A stretch of DNA of 64,000 nucleotides from Agromyces cavernae (lineage in GTDB: Bacteria; Actinomycetota; Actinomycetes; Actinomycetales; Microbacteriaceae), in contig NZ_JAJNMP010000001.1 in NCBI RefSeq assembly GCF_021044935.1, positions 310,001 to 374,000 on the forward strand, read 5' to 3'. The position numbers and the translations under genes are program-made. The notes beneath the pieces are model-generated. The model ran no database searches. It was not told the origin of the DNA and saw only the letters and a program-made list of their open reading frames with translations. The first letter of the stretch is position 1. Each line of letters opens with the position of its first letter. This document shows, one piece after another, positions 44,010-53,354 of the stretch.

Positions 44010-45334
44010 AGCTCGCCATCATCGGCGGCGGCGGGTTCCGGGTGCCCCAGGTCTTCGAGGCGGTCGCCGCCGACGACGCGCCCGTGCGCATCGACGAGCT
44101 GGCCCTCTACGACGTGAGCGCGTCGCGCCTCGAAACGATCGGGGCGATCCTGTCGCGCCTCGCGCGCGAGCGCCGCCACGTGCCCGTGATCACGACGACG
44201 ACCGACCTCGAGGAGGCGCTGCGGGGCGCCGACTTCATCTTCAGCGCCGTGCGTATCGGCGGCACACATGGCCGCATCCTCGATGAGCGCACCGCGCTCG
44301 ACCTCGGCGTACTCGGCCAGGAGACGGTCGGCCCCGGCGGGCTCGCCTACGCCCTGCGCACGGTGCCGTTCATGACGTTACTCGCCGAGACGATCCGCAA
44401 CGTCGCGCCCGAGGCGTGGGTGATCAACTTCACGAACCCCGCCGGCATCGTCACCGAGGCGATGCAGCGCGTGCTCGGCGACCGGGTCGTCGGCATCTGC
44501 GACACCCCGATCGGGCTGATGCGCCGAGCTGCCGCCGCGACCGGCAACTCGGCCGACGGCATCGCCTTCGACTATGTCGGGCTGAACCACCTCGGGTGGT
44601 TGCGCTCGATCACCGCCGGCGGCGACGAGCTGCTGCAGCCCCTCATCGAATCAGATGCCTCGCTCGAGACGATCGAGGAGGCCCGGCTTATGGGCTTCGA
44701 CTGGATCCGGGCGATCGGCGCCCTCCCGAACGAGTACCTGTACTACTACTACTTCACGCGCGAGGCCACCGCGCGCATCCGCTCGGCGGCATCGACCAGG
44801 GGCGAGTTCATCGACCGCCAGCAGGCGACGTTCTACGCGGCACCGGGCGACGACCCGCTCGCGACGTGGATGCAGGCCCGCCACGAACGCGAGTCGAGCT
44901 ACATGGCCGAGAGCCGGAGCGACGACGAGCAGCGCCACGAGTCCGACATCGACGGCGGCGGCTACCACCAGGTCGCGCTCGACCTCATGGCGGCCCTCGC
45001 GAGCGGCCGCTCGGCGACGATGATCCTCAACGTGCGCAACAACCGCCTCGTGCCGCAGCTGCCCGATGACGCGGTCGTCGAAGTGGGCTGCGTCGTCGAC
45101 GCCGACGGCGTGCACCCGTGGCCGATCGCGCCGGTGACGGGTGAGATGCTCGGGCTGATCACCCAGGTGAAGTCGGCCGAGCGGCTCATCATCGGCGCTG
45201 TGCACGAGCGTTCGCGCGAGCAGGCCTGGCGGGCGTTCGCCGCGCACCCGCTCGTCGACTCGGTGGGCGTCGCCCGGTCGCTCGTCGATCGCTACAGCGA
45301 AGCCTTCACCGAGATCGGCGCTCTCCTGCGATGA
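44006..45334 (+). CDS. Glycoside hydrolase family 4, 6-phospho-beta-glucosidase-like
   Basis: A 442-residue NAD+- and metal-dependent enzyme. GGGGFRVPQVFEAV binds NAD, the metal Cys lies in GICDTPIGL and the metal His in LNHLGW; NFTNPAGIVTE and ALPNEYLYYYYF are family blocks. GH4 splits 6-phosphoglycosides by an oxidation step. GTG start overlapping the DeoR stop. Its substrate would come from a phosphotransferase or kinase step. Confidence 0.9.
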   Translation: MKLAIIGGGGFRVPQVFEAVAADDAPVRIDELALYDVSASRLETIGAILSRLARERRHVPVITTTTDLEEALRGADFIFSAVRIGGTHGRILDERTALDLGVLGQETVGPGGLAYALRTVPFMTLLAETIRNVAPEAWVINFTNPAGIVTEAMQRVLGDRVVGICDTPIGLMRRAAAATGNSADGIAFDYVGLNHLGWLRSITAGGDELLQPLIESDASLETIEEARLMGFDWIRAIGALPNEYLYYYYFTREATARIRSAASTRGEFIDRQQATFYAAPGDDPLATWMQARHERESSYMAESRSDDEQRHESDIDGGGYHQVALDLMAALASGRSATMILNVRNNRLVPQLPDDAVVEVGCVVDADGVHPWPIAPVTGEMLGLITQVKSAERLIIGAVHERSREQAWRAFAAHPLVDSVGVARSLVDRYSEAFTEIGALLR

Positions 45335-45453
45335 AGGATTCGAGTTCCGCCATCGGCCTCGGCTCCTGCAGAACCAGTGACCGGGCGGATGTCGCGGCAG
45401 GCCATCGTTCCGCGGCATCCGATCGACCGACGACGTGACATGAAGGCGACGGC

Positions 45454-46362
45454 ATGACGACCGACGAGCGCTGGTTCCACCGACGTGGCGAGCTCGCCCG
45501 CGATGGATGGGAGAGCGTCGTCGATCGGACGACCCCGGGGTGGCGGCACACCGGCATCCGCGTGGCGGAGCTCACGCCGGGTGAGGCGCTCGCGTTCGAC
45601 GGGACCGGCGTCGAGCGGATCGTGGTACCGCTGCGCGGCTCGTTCACGGTCTCGCACACTGAGGACGGGCGGCACGCCACGACGCGGCTCGACGGCCGTG
45701 CCTCGGTGTTCGAGGGGCCCACTGACGTGCTGTACCTCTCATCGGCCGCGACCGCCGTGCTCGAGGGGAACGGTCGAGTCGCCGTCGCGACCTCGCCGAC
45801 CGACGAGGTTCGGCCGAGCCGGTACATCCCGGTGGCCGAGGTGCCGGTCGAACAGCGGGGCGTCGGGGCATCCAGCCGCCAGGTGCACAACTTCGGCACT
45901 CCGCGGGCGCTGGACGCGGCACGGCTGATCGTGTGCGAGGTGATCACGCCCGCCGGGAACTGGTCGTCGTACCCGCCGCACAAGCACGACGAGCACATAC
46001 CGGGCCACGAGTCGCGGCTCGAGGAGATCTACTACTTCGAGGCCGAGCCGGATCGAGCCGGCACCGGCGGAACGTCCGCGGGCGCGTTCGGGCTCTTCAG
46101 CACGTACTCGTCGCCGGCCGGCGAGATCGAGATCGACGCGATGGTGCGCAGCGGCGATATCGCCCTCGTGCCGTACGGCTACCACGGCCCAGCCGTCGCC
46201 GCGCCTGGCTACGACCTCTACTACCTCAACGTGATGGCCGGGCCCGACCCCGAGCGGGAGTGGCTCATCAGCGACGATCCGGCCCATGCGTGGGTGCGCG
46301 ACACCTGGAAGGGGCAGCGTGTGGATCCGCGGCTGCCGTACGGGAAGGAAGGCCAGCTTTGA
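45454..46362 (+). CDS. iolB: 5-deoxy-glucuronate isomerase
   Basis: A 302-residue cupin enzyme. Metal ligands are visible in SSYPPHKHDEH and LEEIYYFE, and VPYGYHGP is the second cupin motif. It turns 5-deoxyglucuronate into 5-dehydro-2-deoxygluconate in myo-inositol breakdown. First of four overlapping or close iol genes; the 119-base gap upstream holds no gene. Confidence 0.93.
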   Translation: MTTDERWFHRRGELARDGWESVVDRTTPGWRHTGIRVAELTPGEALAFDGTGVERIVVPLRGSFTVSHTEDGRHATTRLDGRASVFEGPTDVLYLSSAATAVLEGNGRVAVATSPTDEVRPSRYIPVAEVPVEQRGVGASSRQVHNFGTPRALDAARLIVCEVITPAGNWSSYPPHKHDEHIPGHESRLEEIYYFEAEPDRAGTGGTSAGAFGLFSTYSSPAGEIEIDAMVRSGDIALVPYGYHGPAVAAPGYDLYYLNVMAGPDPEREWLISDDPAHAWVRDTWKGQRVDPRLPYGKEGQL

Positions 46363-48290
46363 TGGCGGCGACGCGAAGGATGACGGTCAGCCAGGCGCTC
46401 ATCGAGTTCCTGGCGCACCAGTGGACCGTGGACGGCGAGATCCGGGAACGCACGATCCCCGGCGTGTTCGGCATCTTCGGTCACGGGAACGTCGCAGGCG
46501 TGGGTCAGGCGCTCAAGCAGTTGAACGTGGACCAGCCCGACCTCATGCCATACCACCAGGCGCGCAACGAGCAGGCCATGGTGCACCAGTCGGTCGGCTA
46601 TGCGCGTATGCATCGGCGGCGCGGGACGTTCGCGTCGACGGCATCCGTCGGGCCCGGCGCGACGAACATGCTCACCGGGGCGGCGCTCGCCACCACCAAT
46701 CGCCTGCCGGCCCTCCTGCTGCCGAGCGACACGTTCGCCACGCGTGTGGCAGATCCGGTGCTTCAGCAGCTCGAGCAGCCGTGGGACATCGGGCTCACGG
46801 TGAACGACGCGTTCCGGCCGTTGTCGAAGTTCTTCGATCGGGTGCAGCGTCCCGAGCAGCTCTACTCGATTGCGCTGGGCGCGATGCGCGTGCTCACCGA
46901 CCCGGCCGAGACGGGCGCGGTCACGATCGCGCTCCCCGAGGACGTGCAGGCCGAGATGCTCGACGTGCCCGTCGCGTTCCTTCAGGACCGCGAGTGGCAC
47001 ATCCGTCGGCCGCTGCCCGAGCCCGGCGCTCTCGCGCGGGCGGTCGCCGCGATCCGACGTGCGAAGCGACCGTTCATCGTCGCCGGGGGCGGGGTGATCT
47101 ACTCCGGGGCCGAGGAAGCGCTCAAGACGCTCGTCGAGGCCACAGGCATCCCAGCCGGTACGACTCAGGCGGGCGGCGGCTCACTCGTGTGGGATCATCC
47201 GCTGTACCTCGGCGCGGTCGGCGCGACCGGAACGACCGCGGCCAACAGGCTCGCCTCGGAGGCCGACGTCGTCATCGGCATCGGTACGCGGTACAGCGAC
47301 TTCACGACCGCGTCCCGCACTGCGTTCCGAGATCCGGGCGTGCAGTTCGCCAACATCAACGTGGCAGCGTTCGACGCGTACAAGCACGGTACGCAGTTGC
47401 CGGTGCTCGCGGACGCGAGGGAAACGCTGGTCGCATTGGCCGGCGAACTCGCCGGGCATCGAGTCGAGGGCTCCTACGCCGAGCGCATCGCGCGTGAGAA
47501 GGCCGAATGGGATGCCGCGGTCGACGCGGCGTTCGCGCCATCCGGTCGCGACCTGCCCGGCCAGCCTGAGATCATCGGCGCCGTTCAGTCGGCGACCGCC
47601 CCGGAGGACGTCATCGTGCAGGCCGCCGGATCGCTCCCGGGCGACCTTCACAAGCTCTGGCGCGTGCGCGACCCGCTCGGGTACCACGTCGAGTACGCGT
47701 ACTCGTGCATGGGGTACGAGATCGCGGGCGGGCTCGGTGCCAAGCGCGGGCTCATGGCGTCGGGTGATGATCGCGACGTGATCGTCATGGTCGGCGACGG
47801 TTCCTATCTCATGCTGAACTCCGAGCTCCTGACGGCCGTGGCCGAGGGGATCAAGGTCATCGTGATCCTCATCCAGAACCACGGCTTCGCTTCGATCGGC
47901 CACCTCTCGGAGACGGTCGGGTCGGAGCGGTTCGGCACGAAGTACCGCCAGTACGACGCCGAGGCGCGGAACTTCCAGGGCGACGAGGTCCTGCCCGTCG
48001 ACCTGGCGATGAACGCACGCAGCTACGGCATGGACGTCGTCGAGATCGCGCCGGGGCGCGGGTCGATCGAGGCGCTGCGTGCCGCGGTCGTCGCCGCGAA
48101 GGAGTCCGACCGCGCCACATTCATCCAGGTGCACAGCGACCCCCTGATCTACGCACCCGACGGCGAGGGATGGTGGGATGTCCCGGTGCCCGAAGTGTCG
48201 ACGCTCGAATCGACGCGGCGGGCCCGCGCGGAGTACGAACGGCTCCGGCAGGCGCAGCGACCGCTCCTCGGGACGGAGGGCGCGCAATGA
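46362..48290 (+). CDS. iolD: 3D-(3,5/4)-trihydroxycyclohexane-1,2-dione hydrolase
   Basis: A 642-residue thiamine-diphosphate enzyme. The N-terminal pyrimidine-binding domain shows HQARNEQAMVHQSVGYAR, and the C-terminal ThDP motif is GDGSYLMLNSELLTA with QNHGFASIG. It opens the inositol-derived ring. The ATG overlaps the iolB stop by one base and the stop overlaps iolE by 4, so expression is coupled. Confidence 0.95.
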   Translation: MAATRRMTVSQALIEFLAHQWTVDGEIRERTIPGVFGIFGHGNVAGVGQALKQLNVDQPDLMPYHQARNEQAMVHQSVGYARMHRRRGTFASTASVGPGATNMLTGAALATTNRLPALLLPSDTFATRVADPVLQQLEQPWDIGLTVNDAFRPLSKFFDRVQRPEQLYSIALGAMRVLTDPAETGAVTIALPEDVQAEMLDVPVAFLQDREWHIRRPLPEPGALARAVAAIRRAKRPFIVAGGGVIYSGAEEALKTLVEATGIPAGTTQAGGGSLVWDHPLYLGAVGATGTTAANRLASEADVVIGIGTRYSDFTTASRTAFRDPGVQFANINVAAFDAYKHGTQLPVLADARETLVALAGELAGHRVEGSYAERIAREKAEWDAAVDAAFAPSGRDLPGQPEIIGAVQSATAPEDVIVQAAGSLPGDLHKLWRVRDPLGYHVEYAYSCMGYEIAGGLGAKRGLMASGDDRDVIVMVGDGSYLMLNSELLTAVAEGIKVIVILIQNHGFASIGHLSETVGSERFGTKYRQYDAEARNFQGDEVLPVDLAMNARSYGMDVVEIAPGRGSIEALRAAVVAAKESDRATFIQVHSDPLIYAPDGEGWWDVPVPEVSTLESTRRARAEYERLRQAQRPLLGTEGAQ

Positions 48291-49204
48291 AGGCGACGGT
48301 GGCCGGGGCCCCCGTGAGCTTCGGCGTCTTCGAACTGACGCCCGACGGCGCCGAGACGGTCGCGCCCGATGACCTGCTCGCGATCCTCGCCGAGACGGGA
48401 TACCGCGGCGTGGACCTCGGCCCCGTCGGCTACCTCGGCCGCGACGCCGCGCTTCGCCGCCGGCTCGAGCGATTCGGGCTCGAGCTCGCCGGCGGCTGGG
48501 TGCAGCTGCCCTTCTCCGACGACGAGGCGTTCGCCGCGTCGCTCCCTGCGCTCGACGAGGCCCTGCGCGCATTCGCCTCGGCCGCGGAGTCGGGGCCGAC
48601 CAGGCTGCCACGGCCGACGCTCGCCGACGACGGCTCGGCCGCTCGTCGCGCGGCTCCCGGGCGTGGTGCTGAGGCCGACCCGCTCGATGCCGTCCGTTGG
48701 GATCGGCTCGTCGCCAACGCGGGGCGCGCCGCCGAGATCGTGCGCGCCGCCGGATTCGAGCCGACGTTCCACCATCATGCCGGGACGTTCGTGGAGTCGC
48801 AGGAGGAGATCGATCGCTTCCTCGCCGATGTCGACATCGACCTCACCCTCGACACGGGGCACCTCTTCATCGCCGGCGGTGACCCGGTCGAAGCGGTGCG
48901 CAGATGGGGTGCGCGCATCAACCACCTGCACCTGAAGGACGTCGATCTTGCCGAGCTCCGGCGGGTGCTCGCCGCGGGCGGCGGGATGCGCGAGGTCTGG
49001 CAGTCGGGCTCGTTCGTGTCATTCGGAAGGGGCGACATCGACCTGACGGCAGTGATGGCCGGCATCGACGAGCACGGCTACGACGGCTGGATCGTCGTCG
49101 AGCAGGACGTGCTCAACGGTGACGACGTCTCCCTCGCCGCATTCGAGGCGGAGCGCGCGGATGACCAGCGCCGCAACCGCGAGGCGCTCCGCCGCTGGGC
49201 GTGA
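48287..49204 (+). CDS. iolE: Inosose dehydratase
   Basis: A 305-residue TIM-barrel enzyme: AGAPVSFGVFELTPD at the start, then HHHAGTFVESQEEIDRFL with metal His and LDTGHLFIAGGDP and INHLHLKDVD with the other ligands. It dehydrates 2-keto-myo-inositol to the dione used by IolD. Overlaps iolD by 4 nt. Confidence 0.93.
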   Translation: MKATVAGAPVSFGVFELTPDGAETVAPDDLLAILAETGYRGVDLGPVGYLGRDAALRRRLERFGLELAGGWVQLPFSDDEAFAASLPALDEALRAFASAAESGPTRLPRPTLADDGSAARRAAPGRGAEADPLDAVRWDRLVANAGRAAEIVRAAGFEPTFHHHAGTFVESQEEIDRFLADVDIDLTLDTGHLFIAGGDPVEAVRRWGARINHLHLKDVDLAELRRVLAAGGGMREVWQSGSFVSFGRGDIDLTAVMAGIDEHGYDGWIVVEQDVLNGDDVSLAAFEAERADDQRRNREALRRWA

Positions 49205-49225
49205 GCCGGAAGGGAACAGAGGAAC

Positions 49226-50236
49226 ATGACTGAGCGCCCCTTGCGCTTCGGACTCATCGGCGCCGGCCGCATCGGCCAGGTCCACGCGGCGAGCATCGCT
49301 GCCGACCCCGACGCCACCCTCGCGTGGGTGTGCGACCCCGTCGTCGACGGGGCGCGTACGGTCGCCGCCCGGTACGGCGGCACCGGCACCGACACGGCCG
49401 AGGAGCTCTTCGCCTCCGGCGAGGTCGACGCCGTGCTCGTGGCATCCCCGACACCGACGCACGTCGATCTCATCGAGCGGGCCGTCGACGCGGGCATCCC
49501 CGTGCTCTGCGAGAAGCCCATCGACCTCGACATCGCACGGGTCGACGCGCTCCGGCCCAAGGTCGCAGCCTCGAACGTCCCCGTGGCGCTCGGGTTCAAC
49601 CGTCGCTTCGACGCAGGGTTCGCGAGCGCTCGCCGGCGCGTGGCGGCCGGCGAGATCGGCGAGCTCGAGCAACTCTCGATCATCAGCCGCGACCCCGCGC
49701 CGCCCCCAGCGTCGTACCTCGGGGCCTCGGGCGGCATCTTCCGTGACATGACGATCCACGACTTCGACATGGCCCGCTTCTTCCTGCCTGACATCGTCGA
49801 GGTGTCGGCCGTGGCCACCGCCGCGTTCGACGTCGGAGCCCGCGAGCACGGCGACTTCGACACGGCGGTGACGGTGCTGCGCGCGGCAACCGGCGCCATC
49901 GTCACCATCACGAACTCGCGACACAGTGCGGTCGGCTACGACCAGCGCCTCGAAGCGTTCGGCGCCGACGGGATGCTGCAGGTCTCCAACGCGCCGAGCA
50001 GCCTCGTGAGCCTGTCGACCGCGGAGGCGGTCGAGGCCAAGCCGCCCTACCAGGAGTTCTTCCTCGAGCGCTACGCCGGTGCGTACGCTGCCGAGCTGCA
50101 TGAGTTCGTGCGGCTCGTGCGGGGCGAATCGTCGACGAGCCCGACCTTCGACGACGGCCGTGCCGCGCTCATCCTCGCGGATGCAGCGCAGCGATCCGCC
50201 ACCGAGCACGTCGCCGTCCGGGTCGACCTCGACTGA
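49226..50236 (+). CDS. iolG: Inositol 2-dehydrogenase (Gfo/Idh/MocA family)
   Basis: A 336-residue NAD-dependent enzyme: Rossmann GLIGAGRIGQVHAASI, EKPID catalytic Lys motif, GFNRRFDAGF, and DMTIHDFDMARFFLPD with His. It oxidises myo-inositol to 2-keto-myo-inositol, the IolE substrate. AGAGGA site before the ATG; 21 nt after iolE. Confidence 0.92.
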   Translation: MTERPLRFGLIGAGRIGQVHAASIAADPDATLAWVCDPVVDGARTVAARYGGTGTDTAEELFASGEVDAVLVASPTPTHVDLIERAVDAGIPVLCEKPIDLDIARVDALRPKVAASNVPVALGFNRRFDAGFASARRRVAAGEIGELEQLSIISRDPAPPPASYLGASGGIFRDMTIHDFDMARFFLPDIVEVSAVATAAFDVGAREHGDFDTAVTVLRAATGAIVTITNSRHSAVGYDQRLEAFGADGMLQVSNAPSSLVSLSTAEAVEAKPPYQEFFLERYAGAYAAELHEFVRLVRGESSTSPTFDDGRAALILADAAQRSATEHVAVRVDLD

Positions 50237-50313
50237 CGCGACGATCACTCCGCCGCATGCCGAACCGACCGATGCCCGGCTACGCGAACCGACCGAACCA
50301 CGAAAGGACGCCG

Positions 50314-51396
50314 ATGTCCACCCTCACTGATCGCACCGCGGGGCCGCTGGCGCGTGCCGCCGTGACCGCGACCTCCCTCTGGAACGACTCCGCGGACCCC
50401 GACGAGCTCCGGCGCTCCATCGGCTTCGGCGCGGTGGGCGCGACGTGCAACCCGGTGATCGCCTACACGGCGATCAAACGGCATCCCGATGTCTGGGTGC
50501 CGCGCATCCGCGACCTCGCCGTCGAGCACCCGACCTGGGGTGAATCGCAGCTCGGCTGGGCCGCGGTCAAGCAACTGTCGATCGAGGCGGCCGGCCTGCT
50601 CGAGCCGGCATTCGAGGCGAGCGGCGGGCGCGACGGCCGACTCTCGATCCAGACCGATCCCCGATTGCATCGAGACACCGCAGCGCTCGTCGAGCAAGCC
50701 GTGGAGTTCTCGCAGCTCGCCGACAACATCATCGTCAAGATCCCCGCGACCGCGGCGGGCATCGCAGCAATGGAGGAGGCGGCGTATCGCGGCGTCAGTA
50801 TCAACGCGACGCTGAGCTTCACGGTGCCGCAGGCGCTCGCAGTGGGTGCTGCGCTCGAGCGCGCCATCGATCGCCGGGAGGCGCAGGGCCTTCCCGACCG
50901 GGAGTTCGGCCACGTCGTGACGATCATGGGTGGCCGCCTCGACGACTGGCTGAAGCGGTGGGCAGCCGATGCGGGCATCCTCACCACTCCGGGTGTGCTG
51001 GACTGGGCCGGCATCGCGGCCCTCAAGCGCGCCTATGCGATGTTCATCGAGCGGGGGTATCGGAGCCGGATGCTCTCTGCCGCGTTCCGCAGCCACCTCC
51101 AGTTCTCCGAACTCGTCGGCGGGGACCTGGTGATCTCGCCTCCGTTCGAGTGGCAGCAGCGCATCAACGCCAACGCGATCGCGGTCGACGACCACCGGAT
51201 CGACGCTCCGGTTCCGGACCGGATCCTCGAGGAACTGAAGGGGCTCTCCGAGTTCCGGCGGGCGTACGATCCCGACGGCATGTCCCCCGGCGAGTTCGAG
51301 CACTTCGGCGCATCCCGCAACACGCTCCGGCAGTTCCTCGATGCGGACGCACAGCTCGACGCCCTCGTGCGCGACGTCATCGTCCCTGCGGCGTGA
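50314..51396 (+). CDS. Transaldolase family protein
   Basis: A 360-residue barrel enzyme resembling transaldolase: the Schiff-base Lys is in NIIVKIPATAAGI, and SINATLSFTVPQALAV follows as in the family. It differs from classical Tal in length and N-terminus (ATSLWNDSADPDELRRSI; GATCNPVIAY). Being last in the inositol unit, it may cleave a deoxy-sugar phosphate, a step done by IolJ elsewhere; this is inference. ATG at 50314 with GAAAGGA site. Confidence 0.85.
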   Translation: MSTLTDRTAGPLARAAVTATSLWNDSADPDELRRSIGFGAVGATCNPVIAYTAIKRHPDVWVPRIRDLAVEHPTWGESQLGWAAVKQLSIEAAGLLEPAFEASGGRDGRLSIQTDPRLHRDTAALVEQAVEFSQLADNIIVKIPATAAGIAAMEEAAYRGVSINATLSFTVPQALAVGAALERAIDRREAQGLPDREFGHVVTIMGGRLDDWLKRWAADAGILTTPGVLDWAGIAALKRAYAMFIERGYRSRMLSAAFRSHLQFSELVGGDLVISPPFEWQQRINANAIAVDDHRIDAPVPDRILEELKGLSEFRRAYDPDGMSPGEFEHFGASRNTLRQFLDADAQLDALVRDVIVPAA

Positions 51397-51479
51397 GGCG
51401 ATCGCGCAACCTGTTTCTCGCCCCACCTGGCCATGCCCTGCGGGGATGACGCCGAGTTGCCGGAGGGACTGACGATCCA

Positions 51480-51501
51480 TAGAATAAACCACATGGTTTA
51501 T
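51480..51501 (+). promoter_or_regulatory. Leaderless promoter and ArsR operator over the start codon
   Basis: TAGAAT (51480-51485) lies 7 nt before the ATG at 51493. A perfect palindrome, ATAAACC and GGTTTAT with a 4-base centre (51484-51501), covers the -10 edge, the start of transcription and the ATG. Binding of the ArsR product here would close its own promoter. Confidence 0.7.
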
Positions 51502-51882
51502 GAATTGGCTCGATCAGCGAAGCTCAGCGAGCAAGACCTCGACGCGGTCTTCGCTGCATTGGCGCACAGTGCCCGGCGTGCGGTTCTCCGGCAGATCGCC
51601 CGGGCTGACGCGCCGCTGGCCATGAATGAACTCGCGGCCGCCACCGGGATCTCTCCGCAGCTGCTCAACAAGCACGCCGCATCCCTCGAGCGGGCCGGGT
51701 TGATCACCCGCGAGCGGCAGGGTCGCGAGACCCGCGCGATTGCGCATCCCGACATGCTCCAGGATGCAGGGAACTGGATCGAGGAGATGACCGCCTACTG
51801 GAACACGCAGTTCGACTCCCTCGGCCGGTACGTCGAGGCTCTGCGCGACCAGGCCGACGAACCCCGACTACAGAAGGACTGA
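51493..51882 (+). CDS. ArsR family regulator, partner of an SRPBCC gene (pair 1)
   Basis: A 129-residue winged-HTH protein with LAHSARRAVLRQIARADAPL and MNELAAATGISPQLLNKHAASLERAGL. It lacks an obvious metal-binding Cys pair. Followed after 3 nt by an SRPBCC gene, a common actinobacterial pair in which the SRPBCC protein may bind the inducer. Start at 51493 fixed by the leaderless promoter. Confidence 0.88.
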   Translation: MVYELARSAKLSEQDLDAVFAALAHSARRAVLRQIARADAPLAMNELAAATGISPQLLNKHAASLERAGLITRERQGRETRAIAHPDMLQDAGNWIEEMTAYWNTQFDSLGRYVEALRDQADEPRLQKD

Positions 51883-51885
51883 GCC

Positions 51886-52332
51886 TTGTTCACGGCCAAC
51901 ATCGACCGGACATACGATATCGACATCGCCACCATGTGGTCGCTGTGGACGAACCCGCTTCACGCAGCGAACTGGTTCCGCCCTTCCCTGGAGCAGTTCG
52001 GCCCGACCGTCGCCACCATCGACCTCCAAGTCGGCGGCATCTACCGCATCGAGATGATCCGCACCACCGGGGAAGTTCACACCACCACCGGCACAATCGT
52101 CGAGCTCGACGAGCCGCAGCGACTGGCCTTCACCTGGCGCTGGGACGGCACCGACCAGGAGTCGCTGGTCGAAGTCACCTTCACCGAGGTCGACGCGAAG
52201 ACCACCGTGGCCATCCGACACACCCGCCTGACCTCCCAGGAAGACGCCGATCGCCACGCCGAGGGCTGGATCGGCTGCCTCGAATCCATCGCCCTCGGCT
52301 ACAGACCACCCACCCAAGCCTGGTCGCCGTGA
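51886..52332 (+). CDS. SRPBCC/AHSA1-type protein (pair 1)
   Basis: A 148-residue START-like protein with a hydrophobic pocket: YDIDIATMWSLWTNPLHAANWF at the N-terminus and EGWIGCLESIAL in the C-terminal helix. TTG start 3 nt after the ArsR stop, GAAGGA site inside that gene. Function not known; may bind a lipid-like or aromatic ligand. Confidence 0.85.
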   Translation: MFTANIDRTYDIDIATMWSLWTNPLHAANWFRPSLEQFGPTVATIDLQVGGIYRIEMIRTTGEVHTTTGTIVELDEPQRLAFTWRWDGTDQESLVEVTFTEVDAKTTVAIRHTRLTSQEDADRHAEGWIGCLESIALGYRPPTQAWSP

Positions 52333-52368
52333 CGCGGCCGGCGCGGAGTCGTAGTAGAAGGGAGTGTC

Positions 52369-52815
52369 ATGCCGACAGTGGATGTCACTACGGAGGTCGT
52401 CATCGCGTTGCCCATCGGAGAGGTCTCGGCGTATGCCGCCGACCCCGACAACGCGCCGACGTGGTACGCCAACATCGAGTCCGTCGAATGGAAGACCGCT
52501 CCGCCCCTTCGCCAGGGAAGTCTGGTGGCGTTCGTCGCGCGTTTCCTGGGGCAGCGGCTCGCCTACACCTATGAGGTCGTGGAGTATGCGCCAGGCGACC
52601 GGCTGGTGATGCGCACGGAGAACGGTCCCTTCCCGATGGAGACGACATACACCTGGACCACCGAGACGCCGTCGTCTACCCGGATGACGCTCCGTAACGC
52701 CGGCGAGCCTGCCGGGTTCTCGGCCGTGGCCAGGCCCGCGATGGCGGGCGCCATGCGACGCGCGAATCGTAAGGACCTCGCGCGGATCAAGACGATCCTC
52801 GAGTCTTCCCGGTAG
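52369..52815 (+). CDS. SRPBCC family protein
   Basis: A 148-residue START-like protein (VVIALPIGEVSAYAADPDNAPTWY at the start, split by the family's conserved Trp; TRMTLRNAGEPAGF near the end). It is unlike the other three SRPBCC proteins nearby in detail. Same strand as pair 1, 36 nt downstream. Confidence 0.85.
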   Translation: MPTVDVTTEVVIALPIGEVSAYAADPDNAPTWYANIESVEWKTAPPLRQGSLVAFVARFLGQRLAYTYEVVEYAPGDRLVMRTENGPFPMETTYTWTTETPSSTRMTLRNAGEPAGFSAVARPAMAGAMRRANRKDLARIKTILESSR

Positions 52816-52848
52816 TCGTTGCTGCCTGCGGCTCAGAGCTCGCCATGT

Positions 52849-53319
52849 TCAGCCTTCGCACGCCGCTCGGAGATCGTCGACGTAGCGGTTGAAGACCGGA
52901 ACGAAGTCGGGAAGCGATCGCCCGATAAGTGGCAGCATCACGCCACTGAGTTCCTCGCGCATCGTGAACCTCGAGTCCCCACCGTCGATCCGCTCCACCG
53001 TGAATGTGCGGATCCCGCGGAACATGGGCAGCGAGCCCTCGCGCCAGGTCATCCGGCTTGGCGGATCGAACGCCACCACCGTCGGACGGAAGGTGCGTCC
53101 GGGTGCAGCCGGCACGCGGATGGCGAGCCTGCGGCCCGGCGCGATCGGGCCGTCGATGCTTTGGACGGTCGAATTCCACGAGGGGAAGCCGGCGGCATCC
53201 GTGAGCCTGTCCCAGAGCGTCTCGGGCCGGGCCTTGATTTCGACGGTCACCTCAACGGCTTGCCGGAAGGCCGACCGCTCCCGCGTCGCGCTCGCGGCGC
53301 CCGACCGGTGCTCAGCCAT
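52849..53319 (-). CDS. SRPBCC family protein
   Basis: A 156-residue START-like protein: KARPETLWDRLTDAAGFPSW at the front, GRTFRPTVVAFDPPSRMTW in the middle and IGRSLPDFVPVFNRYVDDL in the last helix. AAGGGGAGA site before the ATG at 53319. Convergent with the previous SRPBCC gene; the AraC gene is 35 nt upstream. Confidence 0.85.
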   Translation of the reverse strand: MAEHRSGAASATRERSAFRQAVEVTVEIKARPETLWDRLTDAAGFPSWNSTVQSIDGPIAPGRRLAIRVPAAPGRTFRPTVVAFDPPSRMTWREGSLPMFRGIRTFTVERIDGGDSRFTMREELSGVMLPLIGRSLPDFVPVFNRYVDDLRAACEG

Positions 53320-53354
53320 GTTCTCCCCTTCCGAGCGTGCGGACACGACCAGTC

